Positions 15,673 to 23,805 of a stretch of 29,122 nt of DNA are shown here, in pieces; positions within the stretch are counted from its first letter, which is position 1; every line of letters starts with the position of its first letter. This stretch comes from DATHYU01 sp033722675 (GTDB lineage: Bacteria; Actinomycetota; Acidimicrobiia; Spongiisociales; UBA11373). The DNA lies in assembly GCA_033722675.1 (NCBI GenBank), contig JAWVYO010000024.1:1-29122 (forward strand), read 5' to 3'. Both the position numbers and the translations under genes were made by a program. The notes beneath the pieces are model-generated. The model searched no databases. It saw only the letters and a list, made by a program, of their open reading frames with translations, and was not told where the DNA came from.

Positions 15673-17862
15673 ATGTCCGAATCCCCCCTCTTCGACGATC
15701 TCAACGCCGTGCAGCGGGAGGCGGTGGCCGCCACGGACGGCCCCGTGCTCGTCGTGGCGGGCGCCGGGTCCGGCAAGACCCGGGTCCTGACCTACCGGAT
15801 CGCCCACCTCGTGCGTGATCTCGGCGTGTCGCCGTATCAGATCCTCGCGATCACCTTCACGAACAAGGCGGCCAACGAGATGAAGGAGCGGGTCGGTCAG
15901 CTCGTCGGCCAGGTGGTGCGGGGCATGTGGGTCTCCACCTTCCACAGCGCCTGCGTTCGGATCCTGCGCCGGGAGGCGCCGGCGCTCGGGTACCGATCGG
16001 CGTTCTCGATCTACGACGACGCCGACGCCCGTCGCCTGGTGGAGATGTGCGTACGGGACCTCGACCTCGACCCGAAGCAGTTCCCGCCGAAGAGCATCCG
16101 GGCGGCCATCTCCAACGCCAAGAACGAACTCGTGGACTTCGAGTCGTTCGCGGGCCAGGGCACCGGTCCCTATCACGAGCGCGTCGCCGACGTCTACCGG
16201 CTCTACCAGCAGCGGCTCCTCGAGGCCTCGGCGATGGACTTCGACGACCTCCTCATGGTGACCGTCGAGCTGCTCGGCGCCTTCCCCCAGGTCCTCGAGG
16301 CCTACCAGGACCGCTTCCGGTACGTGCTCGTCGACGAGTACCAGGACACGAACCACGCCCAGTACCGGCTCGTGAAGATGCTGGCCGCCAAGCACCGCAA
16401 CGTCTGCGTGGTCGGTGACAGCGACCAGAGCATCTACGCCTTCCGGGGCGCCGACATCCGCAACATCCTCGAGTTCGAGCGGGACTACCCCGACGCCCGG
16501 GTGGTGGTCCTCGACCGCAACTACCGGTCCACCCAGACGATCCTCGACGCCGCCAACGCGGTCATCTCGAACAACCCGAGTCGCAAGCCCAAGCACCTCT
16601 GGACCGACCTCGGGGACGGGGACCGGGTCGTCGTGTACCGCGCACAGGACGAGCACGACGAGGCGGCCTTCCTCGCCGAGGAGGTGGGCACGCTGCAGGA
16701 CGGCGGCACCCGGCTGTCCGATGTCGCGGTCTTCTACCGCACGCACGCCCAGAGTCGTGTCATCGAGGAGGTGCTGGTCCGCTACGGCATCCCGTACCAG
16801 GTGGTGGGCGGGCCGAAGTTCTACGACCGCCGGGAGGTCAAGGACGTCCTCGCGTACCTCCGGGCGATCGTCAACCCCGCCGACGAGGTGGCGATGAAGC
16901 GCATCGTGAACGTCCCCAAGCGGGGGATCGGCGCGACGAGCATCGGCCACGTGGAGCGGTTCGCCGAGGCGGAGTCCGTCACGTTCACCGAGGCGCTGGA
17001 GCGAGCCGGTGAGAACTCCCGCCTGACCGGACGCGCCCAGGGACAGATCGCCGACTTCGTGGCCCTGCTGGGAGCGCTGCGCGACAAGGCCGCCGACGGC
17101 CCGCGCGCCGCCCTCCAGGCCGTGCTCGACGACACGGGATACGTCGCGGAACTGGAGTCCGAGCGGTCGATCGAGTCGCTGGGCCGCGTCGAGAACCTCA
17201 AGGAGCTCACCTCGGTGGCCGCCGAGTTCGAGGAGACCGGTCCGGTGGGCGGGGCAGGCGACGAGGTCTGGGAGGACCTCGACGGCCTGCGTCGGCTGGA
17301 GCTCTTCCTCGAGTCGGTGAGCCTCGTGTCGGACCTCGACAACCTCGAGCAGGACACCGGATCTGTCACGCTCATGACCCTCCACAACGCGAAGGGCCTC
17401 GAGTTCCCGGTGATCTTCCTGTGCGGCCTGGAGGAGGGGATCTTCCCGCACATGCGGTCCCTCGGGGATCCCCATCAGCTCGAGGAGGAGCGCCGTCTCG
17501 CCTACGTCGGGATCACCCGGGCCCAGGAGCGCCTCTATCTCACGCACGCCGTCACCCGGACGCTCTGGGGTGCCACGAACTACAACTCACCGAGCCGGTT
17601 CCTCGGCGAGATCCCCGACGAACTCGCGGTGGCCGCCGACGAGCGGACGCGACGCCCCGACAAGGAGTCGGCGTCGGGGCCGCGGCCGAGTCTCGGGGGC
17701 GACGACCTCACCGCCGGCGATCGGATCCGTCACCAGCACTGGGGGGAGGGAGTCGTCGTCTCGCTGAAGGGCGCGGGCGACCGGGCGGAGGCCCTCGTCC
17801 ACTTCGAGGGCAAGGGCCAGAAGCGGCTGCTCCTGGCCTGGGCGCCCCTCGAGCGCGTCTGA
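15673..17862 (+). CDS. pcrA: ATP-dependent DNA helicase PcrA/UvrD (superfamily 1)
   Basis: A 3'-5' helicase for repair and plasmid/replication conflicts, 729 aa. Motifs in order: Q-motif LNAVQREAV, Walker A AGAGSGKT at 29-36, ITFTNKAANEM, motif II LVDEYQDTN with Asp221-Glu222, motif III VVGDSDQSIYAFRGAD, motif IV LDRNYRST, motif V LMTLHNAKGLEFPVIF and motif VI YVGITRAQERLYL. The C-terminal ~50 residues (GDRIRHQHWGEGVVV...) form the Tudor-like tail that binds RNA polymerase in this family. The frame is open far upstream, across the receiver-GAF gene. ATG 15673 is chosen because the protein then begins as the family does and because a -10 box sits just upstream. Confidence 0.97.
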   Translation: MSESPLFDDLNAVQREAVAATDGPVLVVAGAGSGKTRVLTYRIAHLVRDLGVSPYQILAITFTNKAANEMKERVGQLVGQVVRGMWVSTFHSACVRILRREAPALGYRSAFSIYDDADARRLVEMCVRDLDLDPKQFPPKSIRAAISNAKNELVDFESFAGQGTGPYHERVADVYRLYQQRLLEASAMDFDDLLMVTVELLGAFPQVLEAYQDRFRYVLVDEYQDTNHAQYRLVKMLAAKHRNVCVVGDSDQSIYAFRGADIRNILEFERDYPDARVVVLDRNYRSTQTILDAANAVISNNPSRKPKHLWTDLGDGDRVVVYRAQDEHDEAAFLAEEVGTLQDGGTRLSDVAVFYRTHAQSRVIEEVLVRYGIPYQVVGGPKFYDRREVKDVLAYLRAIVNPADEVAMKRIVNVPKRGIGATSIGHVERFAEAESVTFTEALERAGENSRLTGRAQGQIADFVALLGALRDKAADGPRAALQAVLDDTGYVAELESERSIESLGRVENLKELTSVAAEFEETGPVGGAGDEVWEDLDGLRRLELFLESVSLVSDLDNLEQDTGSVTLMTLHNAKGLEFPVIFLCGLEEGIFPHMRSLGDPHQLEEERRLAYVGITRAQERLYLTHAVTRTLWGATNYNSPSRFLGEIPDELAVAADERTRRPDKESASGPRPSLGGDDLTAGDRIRHQHWGEGVVVSLKGAGDRAEALVHFEGKGQKRLLLAWAPLERV

Positions 17863-17866
17863 CGAG

Positions 17867-17894
17867 TTGGGTGGGCACCCGGCCCCGATACCGT
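17867..17894 (+). promoter_or_regulatory. Candidate promoter of the cupredoxin lipoprotein gene
   Basis: TTGGGT (17867-17872) and TACCGT (17889-17894) are separated by 16 bp. A Shine-Dalgarno-like GAAAGG at 17915-17920 lies 7 nt before ATG 17928. Unlike the leaderless genes nearby, this one appears to have a short untranslated leader. Confidence 0.4.
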
Positions 17895-17927
17895 TCTGTC
17901 TGCATCACCTACACGAAAGGCCCCTCG

Positions 17928-18359
17928 ATGCTCTCCAACCGATTCAGGATCCTCGCGCTCGCCATCGCCGGCATGCTCGTGCTCGCAGCGTGCGGCGGCG
18001 GCGACGACGATGCCTCCGACACGACCGCAGCGTCCGGTGGTGGTGGCGACACCGCCATCTCCGTGACCATGAGCGACTTCGCCTTCGAGCCCGACTCCGT
18101 CGTCGTGGCCGCCGGCGAGGAGATCACCCTCGATCTCGAGAACGTGGGTGGCGTCGAGCACAACTTCGTGATCATGACCGAGTCCATCGAGACCGAAGCG
18201 GAGTTCGACCAGTCGAACGTCTACTACGAGCAGAACCTCCAGCCGGGCGACTCGGGCACGTTCACGTTCACGGCGCCCGCCGCCGGCACGTATCAGGTGA
18301 TCTGCTCGATCAGCGGGCACTTCTCCGCCGGTATGGTCGGCGAACTCGTCTCCCAGTAG
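17928..18359 (+). CDS. Cupredoxin-domain lipoprotein (type 1 copper)
   Basis: A 143-aa exported protein. Residues 1-21 form a lipoprotein signal peptide ending in the lipobox LAAC, with the lipidated cysteine at 22. A flexible Gly/Asp/Ser linker (23-42) follows. Residues 43-143 form a plastocyanin/azurin-like beta-sandwich with a full type 1 copper ligand set: His78 (VEHNF), Cys126, His131 and Met136 in CSISGHFSAGM. It is probably anchored on the outer face of the membrane and carries electrons or copper. The electron partner is not in the window. The gene stands alone between pcrA and the B12/sucCD operon, followed by a strong hairpin. Confidence 0.92.
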   Translation: MLSNRFRILALAIAGMLVLAACGGGDDDASDTTAASGGGGDTAISVTMSDFAFEPDSVVVAAGEEITLDLENVGGVEHNFVIMTESIETEAEFDQSNVYYEQNLQPGDSGTFTFTAPAAGTYQVICSISGHFSAGMVGELVSQ

Positions 18360-18376
18360 CGCGAACCGACGGCCGA

Positions 18377-18406
18377 CGGTCCCCGGGCGGCTTCGTCCGG
18401 GGACCG
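18377..18406 (+). terminator. Strong hairpin terminator after the cupredoxin gene
   Basis: A 12-pair stem (one G-T) with a 6-nt loop: CGGTCCCCGGGC pairs with GTCCGGGGACCG, starting 17 nt after the stop. There is no T-run. It is well placed to separate the lipoprotein transcript from the next operon. Confidence 0.65.
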
Positions 18407-18447
18407 CTCGCGTCCGGAGCCGGGGAATCGGCCGGGGCCCCAGGCAC

Positions 18448-18453
18448 TAACCT
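18448..18453 (+). promoter_or_regulatory. -10 box (TAACCT) for the B12-subunit/sucCD operon
   Basis: TAACCT ends 9 nt before ATG 18463. No Shine-Dalgarno sequence is seen before this start, so the message is probably leaderless. It follows the strong hairpin that ends the previous gene. Confidence 0.5.
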
Positions 18454-18462
18454 CGCCCTCGC

Positions 18463-18855
18463 ATGGCCCGCCGCATCCTCATCGCCAAGCCCGGCCTCGA
18501 CGGCCACGATCGCGGAGCGAAGGTGATCGCCCGGGCGCTGCGTGACGCGGGGTGCGAGGTGATCTACTCGGGCCTCCACCAGACGCCGGCGCAGATCGTC
18601 GAGACGGCCCTCCAGGAGGACGTGGCCGGGATCGGCCTGTCGGTGCTCTCCGGCGCCCACATGACCCTCTTCCCGAGGGTCGTGGAGCTGCTGGAGGAGC
18701 GTGACGCATCCGACATCGTCGTGTTCGGGGGTGGCATCATCCCCGCCGCCGACGTGGAGGCGCTCGAGGAGGCGGGACTCGCGGCGGTCTTCACCCCCGG
18801 CGCGCCCCTCGCCGAGGTCGTGGCCTGGGTGGAACAGCACATTCCCGACAGATAG
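18463..18855 (+). CDS. Stand-alone cobalamin-binding subunit of an acyl-CoA mutase
   Basis: A 130-aa B12-binding Rossmann domain with the base-off motif DGHDRG (DxHxxG, His15 being the lower cobalt ligand), the downstream SVLSG (SxL) and FGGGIIP (GG). Length and motifs match the small subunits of split mutases such as methylmalonyl-, isobutyryl- or 2-hydroxyisobutyryl-CoA mutase. The large catalytic subunit is not in the window, so the substrate is unknown. It sits 7 bp before sucC. If the partner is a methylmalonyl-CoA mutase, the product succinyl-CoA would be the substrate of the next two genes. From memory, Streptomyces also has a stand-alone mutase small subunit in this neighbourhood. Confidence 0.9.
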   Translation: MARRILIAKPGLDGHDRGAKVIARALRDAGCEVIYSGLHQTPAQIVETALQEDVAGIGLSVLSGAHMTLFPRVVELLEERDASDIVVFGGGIIPAADVEALEEAGLAAVFTPGAPLAEVVAWVEQHIPDR

Positions 18856-18862
18856 GAACGCG

Positions 18863-20011
18863 GTGGACCTCTTCGAATTCCAGGGCAAGTCGCTCTTCGC
18901 CGAAGCCGGCGTGCCCGTCCCCGAGGGCCGCGCGGCCCGCACGCCGGCCGAGGCGCGGGCGGCGGCCGAGGAGCTCGGCGGCCGGGTGGTCGTCAAGGCG
19001 CAGGTGCAGGTGGGCGGACGCGGCAAGGCCGGCGGCATCAAGGTCGCCGACGATCCCGACGAGGCGGAGGCCCACGCCGAGGCGATCCTCGGGATGGACA
19101 TCAAGGGCCACACGGTCCACCTCGTGTGGGTGGAGCGCGCCTCGTCCATCGCGGACGAGTACTACGTCTCCTTCACGCTGGACCGCGGGGCGAAGCAGCA
19201 CCTCGCCATGGTCAGCGCCGAGGGCGGCGTCGACATCGAGGGCGTGGCCGCCGAGACCCCCGAGAAGGTGGTCCGGCTCCACATCGATCCGGTGATCGGC
19301 CTCACGAACTGGCAGGCGTCGGAGATGGCCTACCGGGCGAACCTCGACCGCGGCGCGGCCCGCAAGGCGGCCGCCGCCTTCCGGAAGCTGTACGACGCCT
19401 TCGTGTCGCTCGACTGCGATCTCGTCGAGGTGAACCCGCTGATCCTCACCACCGACGGCGACATCGTGGCCCTCGACTCGAAGGTGACCCTGGACTCGAA
19501 CGCCTTCTTCCGCCACCCCGACTTCCCCGCCTTCCGCGACGACTTCACGGTCGACCCGATCGAGGAGATGGCCCGGGATCGGGGTCTCAACTTCATCAAG
19601 CTCGATGGTTCGGTGGGCATCATCGGCAACGGCGCCGGCCTCGTGATGTCGACGCTGGACGTCGTGTCGTTCGTCGGGGGAGCGGCGTCGAACTTCCTCG
19701 ACGTCGGGGGCGGCGCCGGGGCGGACACGGTCACGAACGCCCTCGACGTCCTCACCCACGACGACACGGTGACATCGGTGCTCATCAACATCTTCGGCGG
19801 CATCACCCGGTGCGACCTCGTCGCCCGGGGCATCGTCGAGGCGCTCGGGAACCTCGACCTGCCATGGCCCATCGTCGTGCGACTGGACGGCACGAACGCC
19901 GAGGAGGGGCGGGCGATCCTGGCCGAGCACGCCACCGAGACGGTGGTGCCGGCCGCCACCATGCTCGAGGCCGCCGAGAAGGCCGTCGAACTCGCAGGAC
20001 GGGGGAGCTGA
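18863..20011 (+). CDS. sucC: Succinyl-CoA synthetase beta subunit (ADP-forming)
   Basis: TCA-cycle enzyme that interconverts succinyl-CoA and succinate with ATP formation, together with SucD. At 382 aa it has the normal length: N-terminal ATP-grasp (MDLFEFQGKSLF, VVVKAQVQVGGRGKAGG), metal-binding VEVNPLIL, and the C-terminal ligase domain with NGAGLVMSTLD, FLDVGGGA and NIFGGITRCD. GTG 18863 is chosen because the protein then starts in the conserved DLFEFQGK, and AGGA at 18854-18857 lies 5 nt before it, overlapping the previous stop codon. It follows the B12 subunit and precedes sucD by 3 bp. Confidence 0.97.
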   Translation: MDLFEFQGKSLFAEAGVPVPEGRAARTPAEARAAAEELGGRVVVKAQVQVGGRGKAGGIKVADDPDEAEAHAEAILGMDIKGHTVHLVWVERASSIADEYYVSFTLDRGAKQHLAMVSAEGGVDIEGVAAETPEKVVRLHIDPVIGLTNWQASEMAYRANLDRGAARKAAAAFRKLYDAFVSLDCDLVEVNPLILTTDGDIVALDSKVTLDSNAFFRHPDFPAFRDDFTVDPIEEMARDRGLNFIKLDGSVGIIGNGAGLVMSTLDVVSFVGGAASNFLDVGGGAGADTVTNALDVLTHDDTVTSVLINIFGGITRCDLVARGIVEALGNLDLPWPIVVRLDGTNAEEGRAILAEHATETVVPAATMLEAAEKAVELAGRGS

Positions 20012-20014
20012 CCC

Positions 20015-20887
20015 ATGGCCATCTACATCGACGAGAGCACGAAGCTGGTGGTCCAGGGGATCACCGGGCGGGAGGGCGGCTTCCACGCCAAGCGCAACCA
20101 GGAGTACGGGACGAACCTCGTCGCCGGCGTCACGCCCGGCAAGGGCGGGACGGACGTCGACGGCGTGCCGGTCTTCGACACGATCACCGAGGCGGTGGCC
20201 GAGACGGGCGCCAACACGGCGATGACGTTCGTGCCGCCGCCCTTCGCCGCCGACGCGGTGCTCGAGGCGGCGGCCTCCGACGGCATCGACCTCATCGTGT
20301 GCATCACCGAGGGCATCCCCGCCCAGGACGAGGCCCGGGTGTACAACTACGTCAAGCAGACGTCGGGCACGCCCCTGATCGGGCCGAACTGCCCCGGCCT
20401 CATCTCCCCCGGGAAGGCGAACGTCGGGATCATGCCCCACGAGATCACCCTGCCGGGATCGGTGGGGGTGGTGTCGCGGTCGGGGACGCTCACGTATCAG
20501 GCCGTCCACGAACTCACGACGAAGGGGATCGGCCAGTCGACGTGCGTCGGCATCGGCGGCGACCCGGTGCCCGGGACGTCCTTCATCGACGTGCTCGAGC
20601 GGTTCGAGGCCGACGACGAGACCGAGGCGATCGTGATGATCGGCGAGATCGGCGGCGACGCCGAGGAGCAGGCGGCGGCGTTCATCGCCGACCACGTCTC
20701 CAAGCCGGTCGTCGGCTACATCGCCGGCTTCACGGCCCCGCCGGGCAAGAAGATGGGTCATGCCGGTGCGATCATCTCCGGCTCCAGCGGCACCGCCGCG
20801 GCCAAGAAGGAGGCGCTCGAGGCGGTGGGGGTGACCGTCGTCACCTACCCCACCGAGATCGGTGACGCCATCGCCGAACTGATCTGA
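20015..20887 (+). CDS. sucD: Succinyl-CoA synthetase alpha subunit
   Basis: Catalytic partner of SucC, 290 aa. Hallmarks are the N-terminal CoA-binding Rossmann fold (VVQGITGREGGFHAK, GVTPGKGG), LIGPNCPGLISP, VSRSGTLTYQ, GIGGDPVPGTSFIDVLE and the phosphohistidine loop MGHAGAIISGSSGTA with His249. A GGGGGAG site in the end of sucC serves the ATG. The downstream uridine kinase starts 2 bp after the stop, so it probably shares the transcript. Confidence 0.97.
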   Translation: MAIYIDESTKLVVQGITGREGGFHAKRNQEYGTNLVAGVTPGKGGTDVDGVPVFDTITEAVAETGANTAMTFVPPPFAADAVLEAAASDGIDLIVCITEGIPAQDEARVYNYVKQTSGTPLIGPNCPGLISPGKANVGIMPHEITLPGSVGVVSRSGTLTYQAVHELTTKGIGQSTCVGIGGDPVPGTSFIDVLERFEADDETEAIVMIGEIGGDAEEQAAAFIADHVSKPVVGYIAGFTAPPGKKMGHAGAIISGSSGTAAAKKEALEAVGVTVVTYPTEIGDAIAELI

Positions 20888-20889
20888 CG

Positions 20890-21540
20890 ATGGCGTTCGT
20901 CGCCGAGCGGTCACGGTGGCCGACCGACGGGCCTCTCGTGATCGGCATCGCCGGCGGGTCGGGGTCCGGCAAGACGACCATCGCCCGGTCGATCGTGGCG
21001 GGGGTGGGTGCCGAGCGAGTCGCCTTCATCCAGCACGACGCCTACTACCGCGACCAGACGCATCTGCCGCTGGAGGAGCGAGCGAAGGTCAACTACGACC
21101 ATCCCGACTCGCTGGAGACGGATCTCCTCGTCCGGCACCTGGAGCGCCTGATCGCGGGGGAGGCCGTCGAGCGTCCGACCTACGACTACGCCGTGCACAA
21201 CCGTTCCACCGAGACCGTGGTGGTCGAGCCCCTCCCGGTGATCCTCGTGGAGGGCATCCTGGTGCTCAGCGAACCGGATCTGCGGGCGCTGATGGACCTG
21301 AAGATCTACGTGGACGCCGACGCCGATCTGCGCATCGCCCGGCGCTGGGAGCGCGACATCAACGAGCGGGGCCGCTCCTTCGACTCCGTGCGAGACCAGT
21401 ACCTGGAGACGGTGCGCCCGATGCACCTGCAGTTCGTCGAGCCCTCGAAGCGGTACGCCGACATCGTGATCCCCGAGGGCTACAACCTCGGCGCCGTCGG
21501 CACCGTGATCTCGATGATCCGCGACGTCGTCGGGCGCTGA
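20890..21540 (+). CDS. udk: Uridine kinase
   Basis: Pyrimidine salvage: phosphorylates uridine and cytidine to UMP and CMP. The 216-aa P-loop kinase has GGSGSGKT at 22-29, the substrate segment HDAYYRD, the family signature NYDHPDSLETDLL, and EGILVLSEPDL before the lid RRWERDINERGRS. Phosphoribulokinase or pantothenate kinase are less likely given NYDHPDS. It begins 2 bp after sucD and is followed by a clear hairpin, so it is the last gene of the operon. Confidence 0.93.
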   Translation: MAFVAERSRWPTDGPLVIGIAGGSGSGKTTIARSIVAGVGAERVAFIQHDAYYRDQTHLPLEERAKVNYDHPDSLETDLLVRHLERLIAGEAVERPTYDYAVHNRSTETVVVEPLPVILVEGILVLSEPDLRALMDLKIYVDADADLRIARRWERDINERGRSFDSVRDQYLETVRPMHLQFVEPSKRYADIVIPEGYNLGAVGTVISMIRDVVGR

Positions 21541-21549
21541 TGCGCCGGG

Positions 21550-21573
21550 TGCCGGTGGTCGGCCCCACCGGCA
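21550..21573 (+). terminator. Hairpin terminator after udk
   Basis: TGCCGGTGG and CCACCGGCA form a perfect 9-bp stem with a 6-nt loop (TCGGCC), beginning 9 nt after the udk stop. There is no T-run. The remaining ~115 bp before purN hold only its -10 box as far as I can see. Confidence 0.6.
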
Positions 21574-21674
21574 GCGACACGTCCATCGCCGCCGCGGCCC
21601 CGGGTCGTCCATGTGCGGACACGCGGCGACGTCGAGTCCTCGCGGACCCCGAACGAACCGGCTCGGCCTTCCCC

Positions 21675-21680
21675 TATCCT
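21675..21680 (+). promoter_or_regulatory. -10 box (TATCCT) for the purN-purH-folD operon
   Basis: TATCCT ends 8 nt before GTG 21689 and 11 nt before ATG 21692. No Shine-Dalgarno sequence is visible, so leaderless initiation is likely. No PurR-like operator was recognised. Confidence 0.5.
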
Positions 21681-21691
21681 CGGGCGCCGTG

Positions 21692-22294
21692 ATGCGCATC
21701 GCCGTCCTCGTCTCCGGCTCGGGATCGAACCTGCAGTCGCTCCTCGACGCCTCGGCGACCGATCCCGACTTCGGGGTCGACATCGCGCTCGTCGTGTCGG
21801 ATCGCCCGGGCGTCGGGGCCCTCGACCGGGCGACGGACGCCGGGGTGGCCACGGAGGTGGTCCCGTGGAAGGGCGATCGCGCCGCCTTCACCCGTGCGGT
21901 GTGCGACACCGTCGCCGATCACGGCTGCGAGGCGATGGTGCTGGCCGGCTTCATGCGGATCCTCGGACCCGAGGCGGTGGCCCGATTCCCGGAGCGGATC
22001 CTGAACATCCACCCGTCGCTGCTGCCGGCGTTCCCCGGTGCCCACGCCGTGCCCCAGGCCCTCGCCCACGGCGTCAAGACGAGCGGCGTCACGGTGCATT
22101 TCGTCGACGAAGAGGTCGACCACGGCCCCATCATCGCCCAGCGGTCGGTGCCGGTGCATCCCGACGACGACGAGGCCTCGCTCCACGCCCGCATCCAGGA
22201 GCAGGAGCACGTCGTCTACCCCCAGGCGGTGAAGGCCTTCGCCCGCGGCGAGCTGTCGGTGGAGGGCCGGGTCGTGCGCTGGAGCGGCGTATGA
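21692..22294 (+). CDS. purN: Phosphoribosylglycinamide formyltransferase (10-formyl-THF-dependent)
   Basis: Third step of purine synthesis: transfers the formyl group of 10-formyl-THF to GAR. The 200-aa protein has the phosphate loop VSGSGSNLQSLLD at the N-terminus and the catalytic triad Asn105, His107 (NIHPSLLP) and Asp143 (EVDHGPII), all with family spacing. GTG 21689 immediately precedes ATG 21692; the protein's M-R-I-A-V-L start favours ATG. The stop overlaps the purH start (ATGA). Confidence 0.97.
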   Translation: MRIAVLVSGSGSNLQSLLDASATDPDFGVDIALVVSDRPGVGALDRATDAGVATEVVPWKGDRAAFTRAVCDTVADHGCEAMVLAGFMRILGPEAVARFPERILNIHPSLLPAFPGAHAVPQALAHGVKTSGVTVHFVDEEVDHGPIIAQRSVPVHPDDDEASLHARIQEQEHVVYPQAVKAFARGELSVEGRVVRWSGV

Positions 22295-23805
22295 GGGTGG
22301 CCGTGCGCCGGGCGCTCCTGTCGGTGTCCGACAAGGACGGCCTGGCCCCCTTCGCCAAGCGCCTCGTCGACGCGGGCGTGGAGCTGGTCTCCTCGGGCGG
22401 CACGGCAGCGGCGTTGCGCGAGGCCGCGCTCCCCGTCACGGACGTCGCCGAGGTCACCGGCGCCCCCGAGATCCTCGGCGGTCGGGTGAAGACCCTGCAT
22501 CCGGCCGTCCACGGTGGGATCCTCGCCGACCCCGCCCGCCCCGACCACGCCGACGATCTCGATCGGCACGGGATCGAGCCCTTCCAGCTCGTCGTGTCGA
22601 ACCTCTATCCCTTCGAGCGAACCGTCGCCGGGGGTGACGTCGACCCGGCCGAGGCCATCGAACAGATCGACATCGGCGGTCCGGCGCTCACCCGGGCGGC
22701 GGCCAAGAACCACACAGCGGTGGGCGTCGTCACCGACCCGTCGCAGTACGACGCCGTCGCCGCCGCCGTCGAGGCCGGTGGTCTCGACGACGAGCTCCGG
22801 CTGGAACTCGCCCGCGAGGCCTTCTTCCGGACCGCCTCCTACGACGCCGCGATCGTGGGATGGCTCGAGCGGACGGAGGGCCGCCGCATGGTGCTGCCGC
22901 TCGTCCGCCACTCGGTGCTCCGGTACGGCGAGAATCCCCATCAGCCGGCGGCCGCCTTCGTCGCCGAAGGCGGGTGGTGGACGGATGCCACCCAGGTGCA
23001 GGGCAAGGCCCTGTCGTTCAACAATCTCGTCGACGCCGAGGCGGCGTGGCGCCTGGCCGCGGACCTGCCCGCCCCCGGTGCGGTCGTGGTGAAGCACACG
23101 AACGCCTGCGGCGCCGCCGTCGCCGGTTCGGTGGGCCAGGCGTTCGCAGCCGCCTGGGACGGGGATCCGCTCGCGGCCTTCGGCGGTGTGGTCTCGGTGA
23201 ACGCCCCCCTCGATGCCGCGACCGCTTCGGCCATCGCCGAGCGGTTCGTGGAGGTCGTCGTAGCCCCCGGGGCGGCCGACGACGCCCTCGAGATCCTCGG
23301 CGGGAAGGACTCGCTGCGGGTGCTCGTCGCCCCGTTCCCCGCCGCCGACGACCTCGACCTGCGCCGGGTTGAGGGCGGCCTGCTCGCCCAGCAGCGGGAC
23401 GTCCTCGGCGACGGTCCCGACGGGTGGGAGCTCCGGGCCGGTCCCGAGCCCGACGCCGCTCTCCTCCGGGAGCTCTGGTTCGCCTGGGTGGTGGCGGCGC
23501 ACGCCAAGTCGAACGCCATCGTCGTCGCCAGGGACCTGGCCGCGGTCGGCGTGGGGGCCGGCGACCAGAGCCGCGTGGGCGCCGCGGAGCGGGCCCTCGC
23601 GAAGGCCGGGGCGCGGGCGCAGGGCGCCGTGGCCGCCAGCGACGCCTTCTTCCCCTTCCGGGACGGTCTCGACGCCCTCGCCGATGCCGGGGTGCGGGCG
23701 GTGGTGGAGCCCGGCGGGTCGCGCCGCGACGACGAGGTCGTCGCGGCCGCGGAGGAGCGGGGCGTGACGCTCATGTTCAGCGGACGACGACACTTCAGAC
23801 ATTGA
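22291..23805 (+). CDS. purH: Bifunctional AICAR transformylase / IMP cyclohydrolase
   Basis: Last two steps of IMP synthesis, 504 aa. The N-terminal cyclohydrolase (~1-195) shows ALLSVSDKDGL, SSGGTAAALR and GGRVKTLHPAVHGGIL. The C-terminal transformylase shows LRYGENPHQ, QGKALSFNNLVDAEAAW and the catalytic Lys268-His269 in VVKHTNACG, and ends in the usual FFPFRDGLD and FSGRRHFRH. It starts in an ATGA overlap with purN, and its stop overlaps the folD start (TTGA). PurN and PurH both use 10-formyl-THF, so FolD in the same message supplies the cofactor. Confidence 0.98.
   Translation: MRVAVRRALLSVSDKDGLAPFAKRLVDAGVELVSSGGTAAALREAALPVTDVAEVTGAPEILGGRVKTLHPAVHGGILADPARPDHADDLDRHGIEPFQLVVSNLYPFERTVAGGDVDPAEAIEQIDIGGPALTRAAAKNHTAVGVVTDPSQYDAVAAAVEAGGLDDELRLELAREAFFRTASYDAAIVGWLERTEGRRMVLPLVRHSVLRYGENPHQPAAAFVAEGGWWTDATQVQGKALSFNNLVDAEAAWRLAADLPAPGAVVVKHTNACGAAVAGSVGQAFAAAWDGDPLAAFGGVVSVNAPLDAATASAIAERFVEVVVAPGAADDALEILGGKDSLRVLVAPFPAADDLDLRRVEGGLLAQQRDVLGDGPDGWELRAGPEPDAALLRELWFAWVVAAHAKSNAIVVARDLAAVGVGAGDQSRVGAAERALAKAGARAQGAVAASDAFFPFRDGLDALADAGVRAVVEPGGSRRDDEVVAAAEERGVTLMFSGRRHFRH

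Noticed and set aside
14755..17547. 930-aa open frame on the minus strand
   Set aside because: It lies opposite the receiver-GAF and pcrA genes and reads as His/Arg/Val-rich sequence with no domain. It is an antisense shadow.
18791..20914. 707-aa open frame on the minus strand
   Set aside because: It lies opposite sucC and sucD and has shadow composition (His/Arg/Gly-rich).
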